Source of the DNA: an uncultured Bacilli bacterium
GTDB lineage: Bacteria; Bacillota_I; Bacilli_A; RF39; UBA660
Length of the DNA stretch: 11,493 nucleotides
Direction of reading: 5' to 3'
NCBI GenBank assembly: GCA_944332375.1
Contig: CALVJU010000039.1
Span: 1 to 11,493 of the forward strand
Shown here in pieces: positions 1 to 6,910 of this stretch (within the stretch, counting starts at the first letter, position 1; the number at the start of each line of letters is the position of its first letter). The position numbers and the translations under genes are program-made. The notes beneath the pieces were generated by a model that saw nothing but the letters and a program-made list of their open reading frames with translations, was not told the DNA's origin and did not search any database.

Positions 1-735
1 CGTCAACGTGAGATTTTAGAAAATGGGGGAGAAATTCTTCATGAAGAGACAAGACGTTTTGATGATAAGACAGGTAAGACGATTTTGATGCGTACGAAAG
101 AAACAGGAAATGACTATCGTTATTTCCCTGAACCAGATTTACCAATGATTCATTTAAGTGATGAAGAAATAGAAAAAGCAAAGAAGTCTCTACCAGTGAT
201 GCCAGACGAATTAAGAGAGAAGTATCGTGAACTTGGTTTAAATGACAACCAGATGAAAACAATTATTGCCAATCGTATGATTTGTGAGTATTACGAGAAA
301 GTAAGACCAAATACAGATGCGGTTGTACTAGCCAATTATTTAACCGGCGATATTCTATCTTATATGAACCGTGATAAAATCTCAGTCGAAGAATTAAAAC
401 TTTCTAGAGAAGAGTTAGAAACGTTTGTGAGTCGTATGGCCAAGAAAGAGTTCTCATCAAAACAAGGAAAAGAATTATTAAATGAACTTCTTGAAAATGG
501 AGGAACTGTAGAAGAAGCAGTGAAAAAATTAGGGATTGCGCAAATTAGTGATAGTGGAGCAATTGAAGAAATTGTCAAGAAAATTGTTGAGAATAACCCA
601 GATAGTGTCAAAGATTATAAAGAAGGAAAAGATCGTGCGATTAAGTTCTTAATGGGACAAGTAATGAAAGAGACAAAAGGACAAGCCAATCCAAAAATGG
701 CCATGGATATATTACAAAAAGAGTTATCAAAATAA
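1..735 (+). CDS. gatB: Asp/Glu-tRNA amidotransferase subunit B, 3' part (5' end outside window)
   Basis: GatB binds misacylated Glu-tRNA(Gln) or Asp-tRNA(Asn) and, with GatA and GatC, amidates it to Gln-tRNA or Asn-tRNA in the cytoplasm. The reading frame is open from base 1, so about 244 codons of a protein usually near 475 aa are present. Visible family features are the cradle-domain end with RTKE, DYRYFPEPDLP (codons about 29-48) and then a helical linker. The C-terminal YqeY-like tail domain starts near LSREELETFV and carries the NPKMAMDIL segment typical of GatB ends. The first in-frame ATG at 85 lies inside the conserved cradle domain and is not the start. The gene ends in an intrinsic terminator, so it is probably the last gene of a gatCAB-type operon. 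No damage is seen in the visible part. Confidence 0.96.
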   Translation, partial: RQREILENGGEILHEETRRFDDKTGKTILMRTKETGNDYRYFPEPDLPMIHLSDEEIEKAKKSLPVMPDELREKYRELGLNDNQMKTIIANRMICEYYEKVRPNTDAVVLANYLTGDILSYMNRDKISVEELKLSREELETFVSRMAKKEFSSKQGKELLNELLENGGTVEEAVKKLGIAQISDSGAIEEIVKKIVENNPDSVKDYKEGKDRAIKFLMGQVMKETKGQANPKMAMDILQKELSK

Positions 736-744
736 CTCTTTTTT
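716..744 (+). terminator. Intrinsic terminator of gatB, overlapping the stop codon
   Basis: GAGTTAT (721-727) pairs with ATAACTC (732-738) around a CAAA loop and is followed by six T (739-744). The A run at 716-720 can extend the stem against the T tract. The right arm contains the gatB TAA (733-735), so the final codons form half the hairpin. Confidence 0.85.
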
Positions 745-750
745 GATGAA

Positions 751-833
751 GTCCTATGAAAAACGTGTAAGCAGGAACGAAAAGTCCTATAAAAAACGTG
801 TAAACAAGAGTGAAAAGTCCTATGAAAAACGTG
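751..833. repeat. 33-bp tandem repeat, about 2.5 copies
   Basis: The core GTCCTATGAAAAACGTG occurs at 751-767 and 817-833, and with one change (GTCCTATAAAAAACGTG) at 784-800, so the period is exactly 33 bp. The sequence between the cores is also similar (TAAGCAGGAACGAAAA and TAAACAAGAGTGAAAA). Because 33 is divisible by three, the minus strand reads as an 11-residue repeat, but no SD or promoter supports translation there. The array lies between the gatB terminator and the promoter of the ATPase gene. Its function is unknown. It could be a minisatellite or part of a dispersed intergenic repeat family. Confidence 0.85.
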
Positions 834-841
834 ATAGAACA

Positions 842-870
842 TTGCTTTTCATTTTGAACTGTGTTATGAT
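842..870 (+). promoter_or_regulatory. Sigma-A type promoter of the AAA/DUF4143 gene
   Basis: TTGCTT (842-847) and TATGAT (865-870) are separated by 17 bp. The predicted start of transcription is near 877, only about 18 nt before the ATG at 895, leaving a very short leader that still holds the SD AGAGGTG (883-889). Confidence 0.7.
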
Positions 871-894
871 GAGCCTAGAAACAGAGGTGTTCTT

Positions 895-2214
895 ATGAAA
901 AGAAAGATTTATCAGGAACTATTGAATTGGAAAAATAATCAAGATCATGTAAAACCTTTAATGGTTTTAGGTGTACGCCAATCCGGAAAGACTTATATTA
1001 TTGATGAATTTTGTAAAAATGAATATAAAAATTACATTTATGTGAATTTATTTGAAAATACGAATGTGATTCAACTCTATAACTCTGATTTAACTTCTTT
1101 AGAAAAATTTAATCGTTTGAAATTATTATTGAATTTTGATTTTGAACAAGAAGATACAATTTTGTTTATCGATGAAATTCAGGAAAGTGAAAGATTGATT
1201 GCTGAGTTAAAGTATTTTTGTGAGAATCACAATCAAGTTAGAATTATCTGTGCAGGAAGTCTTTTAGGAGTAAAATTAAAACGTTCTAAATTTTCATTTC
1301 CAGTTGGAAAAGTGAAAATGTTGAATATGTATCCAATGGATTTTGAAGAGTTTTTGATTGCTATGAATCAGGAAATGTTGGTACAATGTATCAAAGATTG
1401 TTATGAGAATAATCATCAGATGACTGCTCCTATTCATGAGAATGCGTTAAATTTATATCGAATTTATTTAGTGACTGGAGGAATGCCAGAAAGTGTAAAG
1501 AATATGGTAGAGACAAAAGGAGATTATATTAAATATGATCAATCTATTCTAACAGATATTGTGAGCTCTTATTTTAAAGATATGGATAAGTATGTTGTCA
1601 ATGAGAGTGAAGCGCTTAGAATCAATCGTGTTTACGATTCTCTACCATCACAGTTATCCAACATTTCAAAAAAATTTCAATATGCCAATGTTACAAAAGA
1701 CGCAAGAGCACGAGAATATGCGACAGCAATTGATTGGTTAGAAGCAAGCAATATGGTGCTACGTTGTAAAGCCGTAAAAACCCCTGAAATTCCATTAGAA
1801 GGATTTGTCGATACAGATACATTTAAACTTTATTTGAGCGATGTTGGAATTTTAAATAATATTTTAAAATTAAAAATTGAAGATATTTTAAATGACAACG
1901 TTTCCTTGTATAAAGGAGTGATTGCGGAAAATTATGTTGCCAATCAACTAGTATGTAATCAATTTGATTTATACTATTATCGCAGTGATAATACAAGTAA
2001 GGTTGATTTCTTATTATATACGAAAAATGGAATTATTCCTCTGGAAGTAAAAGCAGGCAGTGCAACACAATCAAAAAGTTTAAAATTATATATTGAAAAA
2101 TATCACCCAAAATACGCAATTCGAATTAGTACAAAAGATTTTGGATTTGATCCAAAAACAAACATGAAATCCATTCCATTATATGCTACATTTCTTTTGA
2201 AGAATGAAAAATAG
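895..2214 (+). CDS. AAA-family ATPase with C-terminal DUF4143 domain
   Basis: A 439-aa cytoplasmic ATPase of the AAA_14/DUF4143 group. Walker A is GVRQSGKT (26-33), Walker B is LFIDE (90-94), and a sensor-like strand CAGSLLG lies at 119-125. The C-terminal DUF4143 part (about 200-420) has the conserved GVIAENYV (341-348) and a restriction-endonuclease-like core VDFLLY...LEVKAG, with D371, E384 and K386 placed as in PD-(D/E)XK folds. The length is usual for the family. The ATG at 895 has AGAGGTG five bases upstream. The gene has its own promoter and terminator, so it is monocistronic. Members are common and often multicopy in anaerobic bacteria and archaea, and their cellular role is not established. 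A DNA-related role is inferred only from the fold. No toxin or partner gene is adjacent. Confidence 0.93.
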   Translation: MKRKIYQELLNWKNNQDHVKPLMVLGVRQSGKTYIIDEFCKNEYKNYIYVNLFENTNVIQLYNSDLTSLEKFNRLKLLLNFDFEQEDTILFIDEIQESERLIAELKYFCENHNQVRIICAGSLLGVKLKRSKFSFPVGKVKMLNMYPMDFEEFLIAMNQEMLVQCIKDCYENNHQMTAPIHENALNLYRIYLVTGGMPESVKNMVETKGDYIKYDQSILTDIVSSYFKDMDKYVVNESEALRINRVYDSLPSQLSNISKKFQYANVTKDARAREYATAIDWLEASNMVLRCKAVKTPEIPLEGFVDTDTFKLYLSDVGILNNILKLKIEDILNDNVSLYKGVIAENYVANQLVCNQFDLYYYRSDNTSKVDFLLYTKNGIIPLEVKAGSATQSKSLKLYIEKYHPKYAIRISTKDFGFDPKTNMKSIPLYATFLLKNEK

Positions 2215-2215
2215 G

Positions 2216-2243
2216 GAAGAGAATTGGATTCCTCTTCTTTTTT
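2216..2243 (+). terminator. Intrinsic terminator of the AAA/DUF4143 gene
   Basis: GAAGAG (2216-2221) pairs with CTCTTC (2232-2237). The stem can be extended by AAT/ATT with one bulged C. TTTTTT (2238-2243) follows. It starts two bases after the TAG stop ends. Confidence 0.85.
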
Positions 2244-2259
2244 CTTTTTAAATAGATAT

Positions 2260-2288
2260 TTGTAAAATGAATAAAATTATAGTATAAT
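2260..2288 (+). promoter_or_regulatory. Promoter of the three-gene receptor operon
   Basis: TTGTAA (2260-2265), a 17-bp spacer and a perfect TATAAT (2283-2288). Transcription should start near 2295, giving a leader of about 30 nt with the SD GGGGTGAG (2314-2321). Confidence 0.8.
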
Positions 2289-2325
2289 AAGTCCAGTAGA
2301 AAAAAATGATATTGGGGTGAGATGA

Positions 2326-2784
2326 ATGAAAAAATTTTTAAAGCTTGCTAAAAAACATAAGGTAGTAACGATTGTTGTTGCTGTAATTCTTGTATTATTA
2401 ATTTTATTTCTTTTGTTAAGAGGATGGTTTTTCCCAGACTTTACAAAAAGTGTTTATGGTGATCGTTTAGAAGGAATAGAAGATGTTCCAATCGAGGATG
2501 ATCAAGTAAAGGAAATTGAAGATAAGATAAAAGATTATGATTATGTAGAAAGTGTAGAGTATCGTTTACAAGGTAGACTTGTTTATGTAGATGTTGTTGT
2601 AAAAGAAGATGCAGATAAACAAGTTGTGAAGGAACTTGCGAATGTGTTATTAGATACTTTTACAGATGAACAAAAAGCATATTATGATTTACAGATCTTA
2701 ATTAATTCTGATGATTATGCAATTAATTATATCGGATATAAACATAAAACAAGTGATGCATTTGTATGGACAAACAATGAATAG
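2326..2784 (+). CDS. Hypothetical single-pass membrane protein, 152 aa
   Basis: First gene of the operon 2326-5701. I do not recognise a family. The N-terminus is basic (KK-F-LKLAKKHK) and leads into one strong hydrophobic segment, about residues 13-31, so the protein is probably a signal-anchored membrane protein with its C-terminal domain outside. That domain (about 36-152) is acidic and looks alpha/beta. A helix near 55-70 is followed by strands around YVESVEYRL and LVYVDVVVKE, a helix KQVVKELANVLLDTF, and a strand DLQILI. This alternation resembles small ligand- or protein-binding domains, but I cannot name one. No lipobox cysteine is present. The start has the SD GGGGTGAG, and the stop is 8 nt before the next ATG, so translation is probably coupled to the receptor gene. 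A role as accessory to that receptor is inference from position only. Confidence 0.85.
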   Translation: MKKFLKLAKKHKVVTIVVAVILVLLILFLLLRGWFFPDFTKSVYGDRLEGIEDVPIEDDQVKEIEDKIKDYDYVESVEYRLQGRLVYVDVVVKEDADKQVVKELANVLLDTFTDEQKAYYDLQILINSDDYAINYIGYKHKTSDAFVWTNNE

Positions 2785-2792
2785 GTGAGATT

Positions 2793-4838
2793 ATGAAAAA
2801 TAAAAAATTCATATTATGGAGTGTAATCATTCTCCTCTGCTTAGCCCTGGCAGGGGGAATTTTCTATTATTTTTATCACGAAAACGCAGATACGACATTA
2901 ACACTTTCTGAAAAACAATGGATAGAAGATCATCGAAATCAAATTTTTGAGATTGGGGCAATGAATGATGTACTCATTTTTACCAATGAGGGAAAAGGTG
3001 TTTTCTTTGACTTTATTGCTGATTTAGAAAAGAATACAGAATTAGAGTTTAATGAACTTCCTTATGAGAGAGATGCAGAATCAACAAGTAGTTATCAATT
3101 TAAAGCAGTTTCGCAAAAGGAAGACAATGATATTTTATTTTATGAGGATAATTATGCGGTTCTAACGACAGAAAAAGAAAAATATAATGATCTTCATGAA
3201 TTAGATGGAAAACTGCTTGGTGTATTGTCTAGTGATACAGGTAATGCGACCAAGTATTTAGAAGGTGTTTCTGATTATAAGTTACAACCTTATGAAAACG
3301 CTGAAGATATGATCACAGCACTTACTACAGAAAATACAGAATTAGATGGAATTATATTACCTAAGATTCAATATTTAAAAGAGATCTTATCAGAAAATTT
3401 AAATATTGCTTATAATATCGTAAGTTTTAAAATTGATTATGTTCTCTCTTTAGGAGATAATGAAGTATTGAATGATATTTTGACTAAGTATAGTACAAGA
3501 TGGTTACAAGAATCATTCTTAAGTTCTTATCAGAGTAATTTTAATGATGCTTTCTTCTCTTATGCAGATTATACAGAACAAGATCAAGCAAACTTTAAAG
3601 GAAAAAGATATACTTATGGATTTGTTGAAAATATCCCATTTGATACAAATATGAGTGGAACACTATTGGGAATGAATAGTAATCTAATTAAAGAATTTTC
3701 AGAATTAAGTAATGTTGAAATTCGTTTCCAAGAGTATAGTAATTATTCACAATTAGTAGAAGCATTTAATGATAATGATGTTGACTTCTTCTTAGAGTTT
3801 TCACCTAGTACAGATTATCAGATGGACACGAGAAGAACAGTTTCTCCTTATCATGAAGAATTAGTCATTGCTTCTCCATTAGATGAAAATGTTGTGATTC
3901 AAAATCTTTATGCTTTAGAAAGTGAAGAAGTAGCAGTTGTTTCTAATACCAAAATAGAAGCAATGTTAAAAAAATATGGAATTGAAACAGTAACTTATGG
4001 AAATGTAGAACAATTACTTTCTCATAAAGAGGATCAAGATTTTATTGCTTTAGATTATAATACTTATAAATATTATGAGAAAACAGATCTCGATAATTAT
4101 AAAATTGATTACTTATTTGAGTTAAATGTACCATATCAATTTGTAATTCGTGATATCAACGATAATGAAGTATTTGAAAACTATTTTGATTTCTATCTAT
4201 CTTTTGTAGAAGAAAATCAAATTATGAATCAAAGCTATCAACAGTTATTTACTCATAAACAATCTTATTTTATCCGTAATCTATTGATATTAGTTGGTGG
4301 TTTTGGTGCGATTCTTATTGGATATTGGATCTATAAAAAAGTAAAATCTCGTGCAAAACAAAGAATCGTAATCGGTAAAAACGATAAATTACAATACATT
4401 GATTTACTTACTTCTTTAAAAAATCGTACTTATTTGAATGACCATATGAGAAAATGGGATGAATCGGGAATTTATCCACAAGCCATTGTCGTTGTTGATT
4501 TAAACAATGTTGCGTATATAAATGATAATTATGGGCATACTGAAGGAGATAACTTAATTAAAGAAGCAGCAAATAAGTTAATCACAACACAGATAGAAAA
4601 TAGTGAAATCATTCGTACAGATGGAAATGAATTCTTAATTTATTTAGTGGGATACGATGAAAAACAAGTAGTATCTTATAAGAGAAAATTAGAAAAAGAA
4701 TTTAAAGATTTATCTCATGGTTTTGGTGCAGCGATAGGATATAGTATGATCTTAGATGAAATTAAAACAGTTGATGATGCGATTAATGAAGCAACCATTC
4801 AGATGAAAAATAGTAAAAAAGATGAGAGTAATAGTTGA
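2793..4838 (+). CDS. Membrane receptor: two solute-binding-like domains, TM, degenerate GGDEF
   Basis: A 681-aa protein. An N-terminal membrane anchor (about 6-28) is followed by an extracellular region of about 450 residues with two segments resembling family-3 solute-binding proteins, near 36-260 and 270-480. The second opens with YTYGFVENIPF and contains DVDFFLEFSPST. A second membrane helix lies at about 496-515. The cytoplasmic domain (about 530-675) is GGDEF-like: LTSLKNRTYL, metal-site D569 in VVDLNN, INDNYGH (576-582), EGD (584-586). The signature itself is DGNEF (610-614) after RT, so the first Gly is Asp and the metal-binding/catalytic acidic third residue is Asn. No RxxD inhibitory site precedes it. 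Diguanylate cyclase activity is therefore doubtful. It may bind GTP, or act through protein contacts. It lies 8 nt after the 152-aa gene and 8 nt before the YihY gene. The ligand is unknown. Confidence 0.9.
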   Translation: MKNKKFILWSVIILLCLALAGGIFYYFYHENADTTLTLSEKQWIEDHRNQIFEIGAMNDVLIFTNEGKGVFFDFIADLEKNTELEFNELPYERDAESTSSYQFKAVSQKEDNDILFYEDNYAVLTTEKEKYNDLHELDGKLLGVLSSDTGNATKYLEGVSDYKLQPYENAEDMITALTTENTELDGIILPKIQYLKEILSENLNIAYNIVSFKIDYVLSLGDNEVLNDILTKYSTRWLQESFLSSYQSNFNDAFFSYADYTEQDQANFKGKRYTYGFVENIPFDTNMSGTLLGMNSNLIKEFSELSNVEIRFQEYSNYSQLVEAFNDNDVDFFLEFSPSTDYQMDTRRTVSPYHEELVIASPLDENVVIQNLYALESEEVAVVSNTKIEAMLKKYGIETVTYGNVEQLLSHKEDQDFIALDYNTYKYYEKTDLDNYKIDYLFELNVPYQFVIRDINDNEVFENYFDFYLSFVEENQIMNQSYQQLFTHKQSYFIRNLLILVGGFGAILIGYWIYKKVKSRAKQRIVIGKNDKLQYIDLLTSLKNRTYLNDHMRKWDESGIYPQAIVVVDLNNVAYINDNYGHTEGDNLIKEAANKLITTQIENSEIIRTDGNEFLIYLVGYDEKQVVSYKRKLEKEFKDLSHGFGAAIGYSMILDEIKTVDDAINEATIQMKNSKKDESNS

Positions 4839-4846
4839 GGGAATGT

Positions 4847-5701
4847 ATGGAAAGATTAAAGAGGATTATAAAAAGATTAATTGATTTAATTAGTAGAGAA
4901 GAAATGAGAATATTGCCAGGACATATTGCTTTTTTCCTGGTACTTTCATTAGTGCCAATTATCACATTAGTCGGTTATATTGCCTCTTTTTTTCATGTTT
5001 CTCTCACTGAATTTGTGAGTGCGATGACAAATACGTTACCACAACAAGTTTCGGAAATTTTATTACCATTTATTTCAGGAAAAGGGATGGACAGTAATGT
5101 TTTCATCTTTATGATCATTGGTTTTGTACTTGCTAGTAACGGCTGTCATGCGATTATTACCGCAACAGATACCATTTATAAAATTGAACATCAAGATTAT
5201 GTCAGTACAAGGATTAAAGCAGTTTTTTTAACAATTTTATTAGTTGGTTTATTTTTATTTACCTTAGTGATTTTAGCCTTTGGAAATCATATTCTCCATA
5301 TAATTCAAAACCTTGGTGTATTGGGTGAATTTGGAGATACCATTTATCAAATCTTTATTCTATGTAAATGGCCAGTTGCTTTTATTTTAGTATATTTGAT
5401 CATTAAATTAATTTACACATTAGCTCCAGATAAAAATATTAAAAGTCGTTATATGACAAGAGGAGCAGTTTTTACTGCACTTGGTTGGATTTTAGTTACT
5501 GCTATTTACTCTTATTATGTCAGTCATTTTTCAAATTATGATCTTTTCTATGGCAGTTTATCTAACTTAATTGTGATGATGATTTGGATTTATATATTAG
5601 CTTATACTTTTGTTGTAGGAATCGCAATCAATGTAGAAACTTATGAGAGAGTGGTAAAGATTACTAATTATAAAACAGAAATAGAGGGACATAGTAAATA
5701 A
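4847..5701 (+). CDS. YihY/virulence factor BrkB family inner-membrane protein
   Basis: A 284-aa polytopic membrane protein of the YihY/BrkB family (once misnamed RNase BN), whose molecular function is unsettled. The family signature is visible: the amphipathic basic N-terminus and then PGHIAFFLVLSLVPIITLVG (24-43). The middle contains GFVLASNGCHAIITATDTIYKI, and the C-terminal FYGSLSNLIVMMIWIYILAY region is typical. About six hydrophobic segments can be seen. The ATG at 4847 is preferred over the in-frame TTG at 4835. TTG 4835 overlaps the receptor stop (TGA 4836-4838), whereas ATG 4847 has AGGG (4838-4841) five bases upstream. It is the third gene of the operon and is followed by a structured region and terminator. 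A link with the receptor is inferred from the operon. Confidence 0.92.
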   Translation: MERLKRIIKRLIDLISREEMRILPGHIAFFLVLSLVPIITLVGYIASFFHVSLTEFVSAMTNTLPQQVSEILLPFISGKGMDSNVFIFMIIGFVLASNGCHAIITATDTIYKIEHQDYVSTRIKAVFLTILLVGLFLFTLVILAFGNHILHIIQNLGVLGEFGDTIYQIFILCKWPVAFILVYLIIKLIYTLAPDKNIKSRYMTRGAVFTALGWILVTAIYSYYVSHFSNYDLFYGSLSNLIVMMIWIYILAYTFVVGIAINVETYERVVKITNYKTEIEGHSK

Positions 5702-5805
5702 GGGATATAGATGATATATCTCTGGTAGGCTACATGAGTATTCGTTTTAAACGAATATTTGCAGGAAAAGATCTCCTGGTTAAGAAGTACCTATATTTTT
5801 TGTAC
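5702..5805 (+). other. Structured intergenic RNA element, class not recognised
   Basis: Several stems can be drawn. (a) GGGATATA (5702-5709) with TATATCTC (5715-5722). (b) TATTCGTTT (5739-5747) with AAACGAATA (5749-5757), extendable outward with GU pairs. (c) CAGGA (5762-5766) with TCCTG (5774-5778). (d) A long-range helix GGGATATAG (5702-5710) with CTATATTTT (5791-5799), mutually exclusive with (a). Together they could form a closed multi-branch fold just before an intrinsic terminator. I compared it by eye with common Bacillota riboswitches (purine, SAM, TPP, FMN, glycine, lysine, c-di-GMP, M-box, T-box) and saw no matching core. It may be a 3' UTR, a small RNA, or a leader controlling the dehydrogenase gene. 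No clear promoter lies directly upstream. Confidence 0.4.
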
Positions 5806-5831
5806 AAAGTGGGGAAGACCCACTTTTATTT
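5806..5831 (+). terminator. Intrinsic terminator between YihY and the dehydrogenase
   Basis: AAAGTGGG (5806-5813) pairs perfectly with CCCACTTT (5819-5826) around GAAGA, followed by TATTT. It ends the receptor operon, and could act as an attenuator for the dehydrogenase gene 45 nt downstream. Confidence 0.8.
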
Positions 5832-5875
5832 GTATTTAAAATTTGGTAAGATAGGATTAGAATGGGGTAGATAAA

Positions 5876-6676
5876 GTGAAAACAGTAGTAATTACAGGAA
5901 GTGCTAGAGGATTTGGTTATGCGATGATTGAATTATTTCGTAAAAAAGGTTTTCATGTTGTACTAAGTGATATCAATCAAAAAGCATTACAAGAAGCAGA
6001 AGAAAAATTAAAAAAAATTCCAAGTAAAGCAAAAATTCTTTCTTTTGTCACAGATGTTACAAAAGAAGAGGAAATTCAACATTTAATAGAGGAAACTTTA
6101 AAAGAAACCAATACCATTGATATATGGATCAATAACGCTGGAGTAAATCAACCGAATCTTCCTATTTGGGATGTTCCGAAAGATGTTTTAGATCGTCTCT
6201 TAGAGATCGATTTAAAAGGAACTATTTTATGTTCTAAACTGATTATGAAAGTCATGATGAAACAACACTATGGACAAATCTTTAATGTAGAAGGACATGG
6301 TAGTAATGATGCAGTCATTACAGGATTATCTATTTATGGTACTTCCAAAAGAGCAGTGAGTTATTTTACAGATGCTTTAGCCCATGAATGTGATGATCTA
6401 AAAACAGGTGTTTATGTAGGAAAAATTACACCAGGAATCATGATTACAAACTTTATCCATACTTCATTAGGAGATGGGGAAACCATTTCTTTAGATGAGA
6501 AAACAAAGAAAGTATATAATATCCTTGGAGATACTCCAGAAACAATTGCTGAATACATGGTTGATAAAATCATTCAAAATAAGAAAAACCATGCGAAATT
6601 TACATGGCTTACCAATCGGAAAGCAGCTTGGAGATTTATAACTTCTGCTTTTCGCAAACGAAACTTCTTTGAGTGA
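5876..6676 (+). CDS. Short-chain dehydrogenase/reductase (SDR)
   Basis: A 266-aa cytoplasmic NAD(P)-dependent oxidoreductase of the SDR superfamily. The cofactor motif is TGSARGFG (7-14). D32 at the end of strand 2 favours NAD(H) over NADP(H) by family rules. D60-V61 and NNAG (86-89) are present, and the catalytic pair Y154/K158 lies in IYGTSKRA. Two positions are unusual. The catalytic-Asn segment reads EIDLKG (Asp for Asn at 112). The Ser strand reads FNVEGHGS (136-143), with Ser 11 rather than about 13 residues before the Tyr. A similar FNxxGxGS pattern occurs in chlorophyll b reductase-like (NYC1/NOL) SDRs, so this may be a bacterial relative of that subgroup. The substrate is unknown. 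The start is GTG at 5876 with GGGGT (5864-5868) seven bases upstream. No strong promoter is seen between the terminator and the SD. TAAGAT (5847-5852) is a weak candidate -10. Confidence 0.92.
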   Translation: MKTVVITGSARGFGYAMIELFRKKGFHVVLSDINQKALQEAEEKLKKIPSKAKILSFVTDVTKEEEIQHLIEETLKETNTIDIWINNAGVNQPNLPIWDVPKDVLDRLLEIDLKGTILCSKLIMKVMMKQHYGQIFNVEGHGSNDAVITGLSIYGTSKRAVSYFTDALAHECDDLKTGVYVGKITPGIMITNFIHTSLGDGETISLDEKTKKVYNILGDTPETIAEYMVDKIIQNKKNHAKFTWLTNRKAAWRFITSAFRKRNFFE

Positions 6677-6678
6677 AT

Positions 6679-6707
6679 TTGACAAACAAAATAAAAAGTA
6701 TTATGAT
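6679..6707 (+). promoter_or_regulatory. Near-perfect sigma-A promoter
   Basis: Consensus TTGACA (6679-6684), a 17-bp spacer and TATGAT (6702-6707), starting two bases after the dehydrogenase stop. Predicted transcription start is near 6714. It would transcribe the small ORF at 6735 and could read on into secE-nusG. Confidence 0.85.
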
Positions 6708-6734
6708 AGGGCACATTCAAAGGGGAGAAGTGCA

Positions 6735-6839
6735 ATGTTATTGATACAAGTAGAACAAATGAAACCAAGTATTATCTTTATTAAGAATGTGATAAAGAAC
6801 TACTTTAAGGGTTTTTCCTTTAAAATCATAAATAAATAA
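6735..6839 (+). CDS. Possible 34-aa basic peptide upstream of secE
   Basis: A small ORF beginning MLLIQVEQMK and ending KIINK, six Lys and one Glu, with alternating hydrophobic residues. I recognise no family, and it is not L33 (rpmG), which often precedes secE. Expression signals are excellent: the consensus promoter at 6679-6707 and the SD AGGGGAG (6721-6727) seven bases before the ATG. The SD sits in the loop of a possible hairpin formed by GCAC-A-TTC (6711-6718) and GAAGTGC (6727-6733). A second stem, TTTAAGGG (6804-6811) with CCTTTAAA (6817-6824), lies within the ORF. The stop at 6839 abuts the next promoter. It may be a real small protein, a leader peptide, or a small RNA in which the ORF is incidental. 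Confidence 0.4.
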   Translation: MLLIQVEQMKPSIIFIKNVIKNYFKGFSFKIINK

Positions 6840-6868
6840 TTGACAAACACACGCTTTGGTGTTATATT
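6840..6868 (+). promoter_or_regulatory. Promoter of secE-nusG
   Basis: Consensus TTGACA (6840-6845), a 17-bp spacer and TATATT (6863-6868). AACAC (6846-6850) and GTGTT (6859-6863) form an inverted repeat across the spacer, which could be an operator, though that is speculative. Predicted transcription start is near 6875. Confidence 0.85.
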
Positions 6869-6874
6869 ACTGTT

Positions 6875-6910
6875 AGACACGAAAGGGTGTTTTTATTTTG
6901 AAATAAAAAC
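6875..6910 (+). promoter_or_regulatory. Two overlapping hairpins in the secE leader
   Basis: AGACAC (6875-6880) can pair with GTGTTT (6887-6892, one G-U), followed by TTATTTT. GTTTTTATTT (6889-6898) is a perfect complement of AAATAAAAAC (6901-6910). The two share 6889-6892, so only one can form fully. The first sits at the predicted 5' end of the transcript and the second ends 5 nt before the SD region. An attenuator, or a 5'-end stabiliser, is possible. Confidence 0.4.

Noticed and set aside
751..833. CRISPR array
   Set aside because: There are only 2-3 units, and the 16-bp intervals are themselves similar rather than unique spacers. No cas genes are nearby.
615..842. Minus-strand ORF with 11-residue repeats (HVF-RTF pattern)
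   Set aside because: It is the reverse reading of the 33-bp repeat and the gatB end. It has no SD or promoter and overlaps the terminator.
4783..4965. Minus-strand ORF over the receptor/YihY junction
   Set aside because: It is antisense to two supported genes and has no SD or promoter.
6574..6768. Minus-strand ORFs over the dehydrogenase 3' end and promoter
   Set aside because: They are antisense to a clear SDR gene, with no family pattern and no initiation signals.
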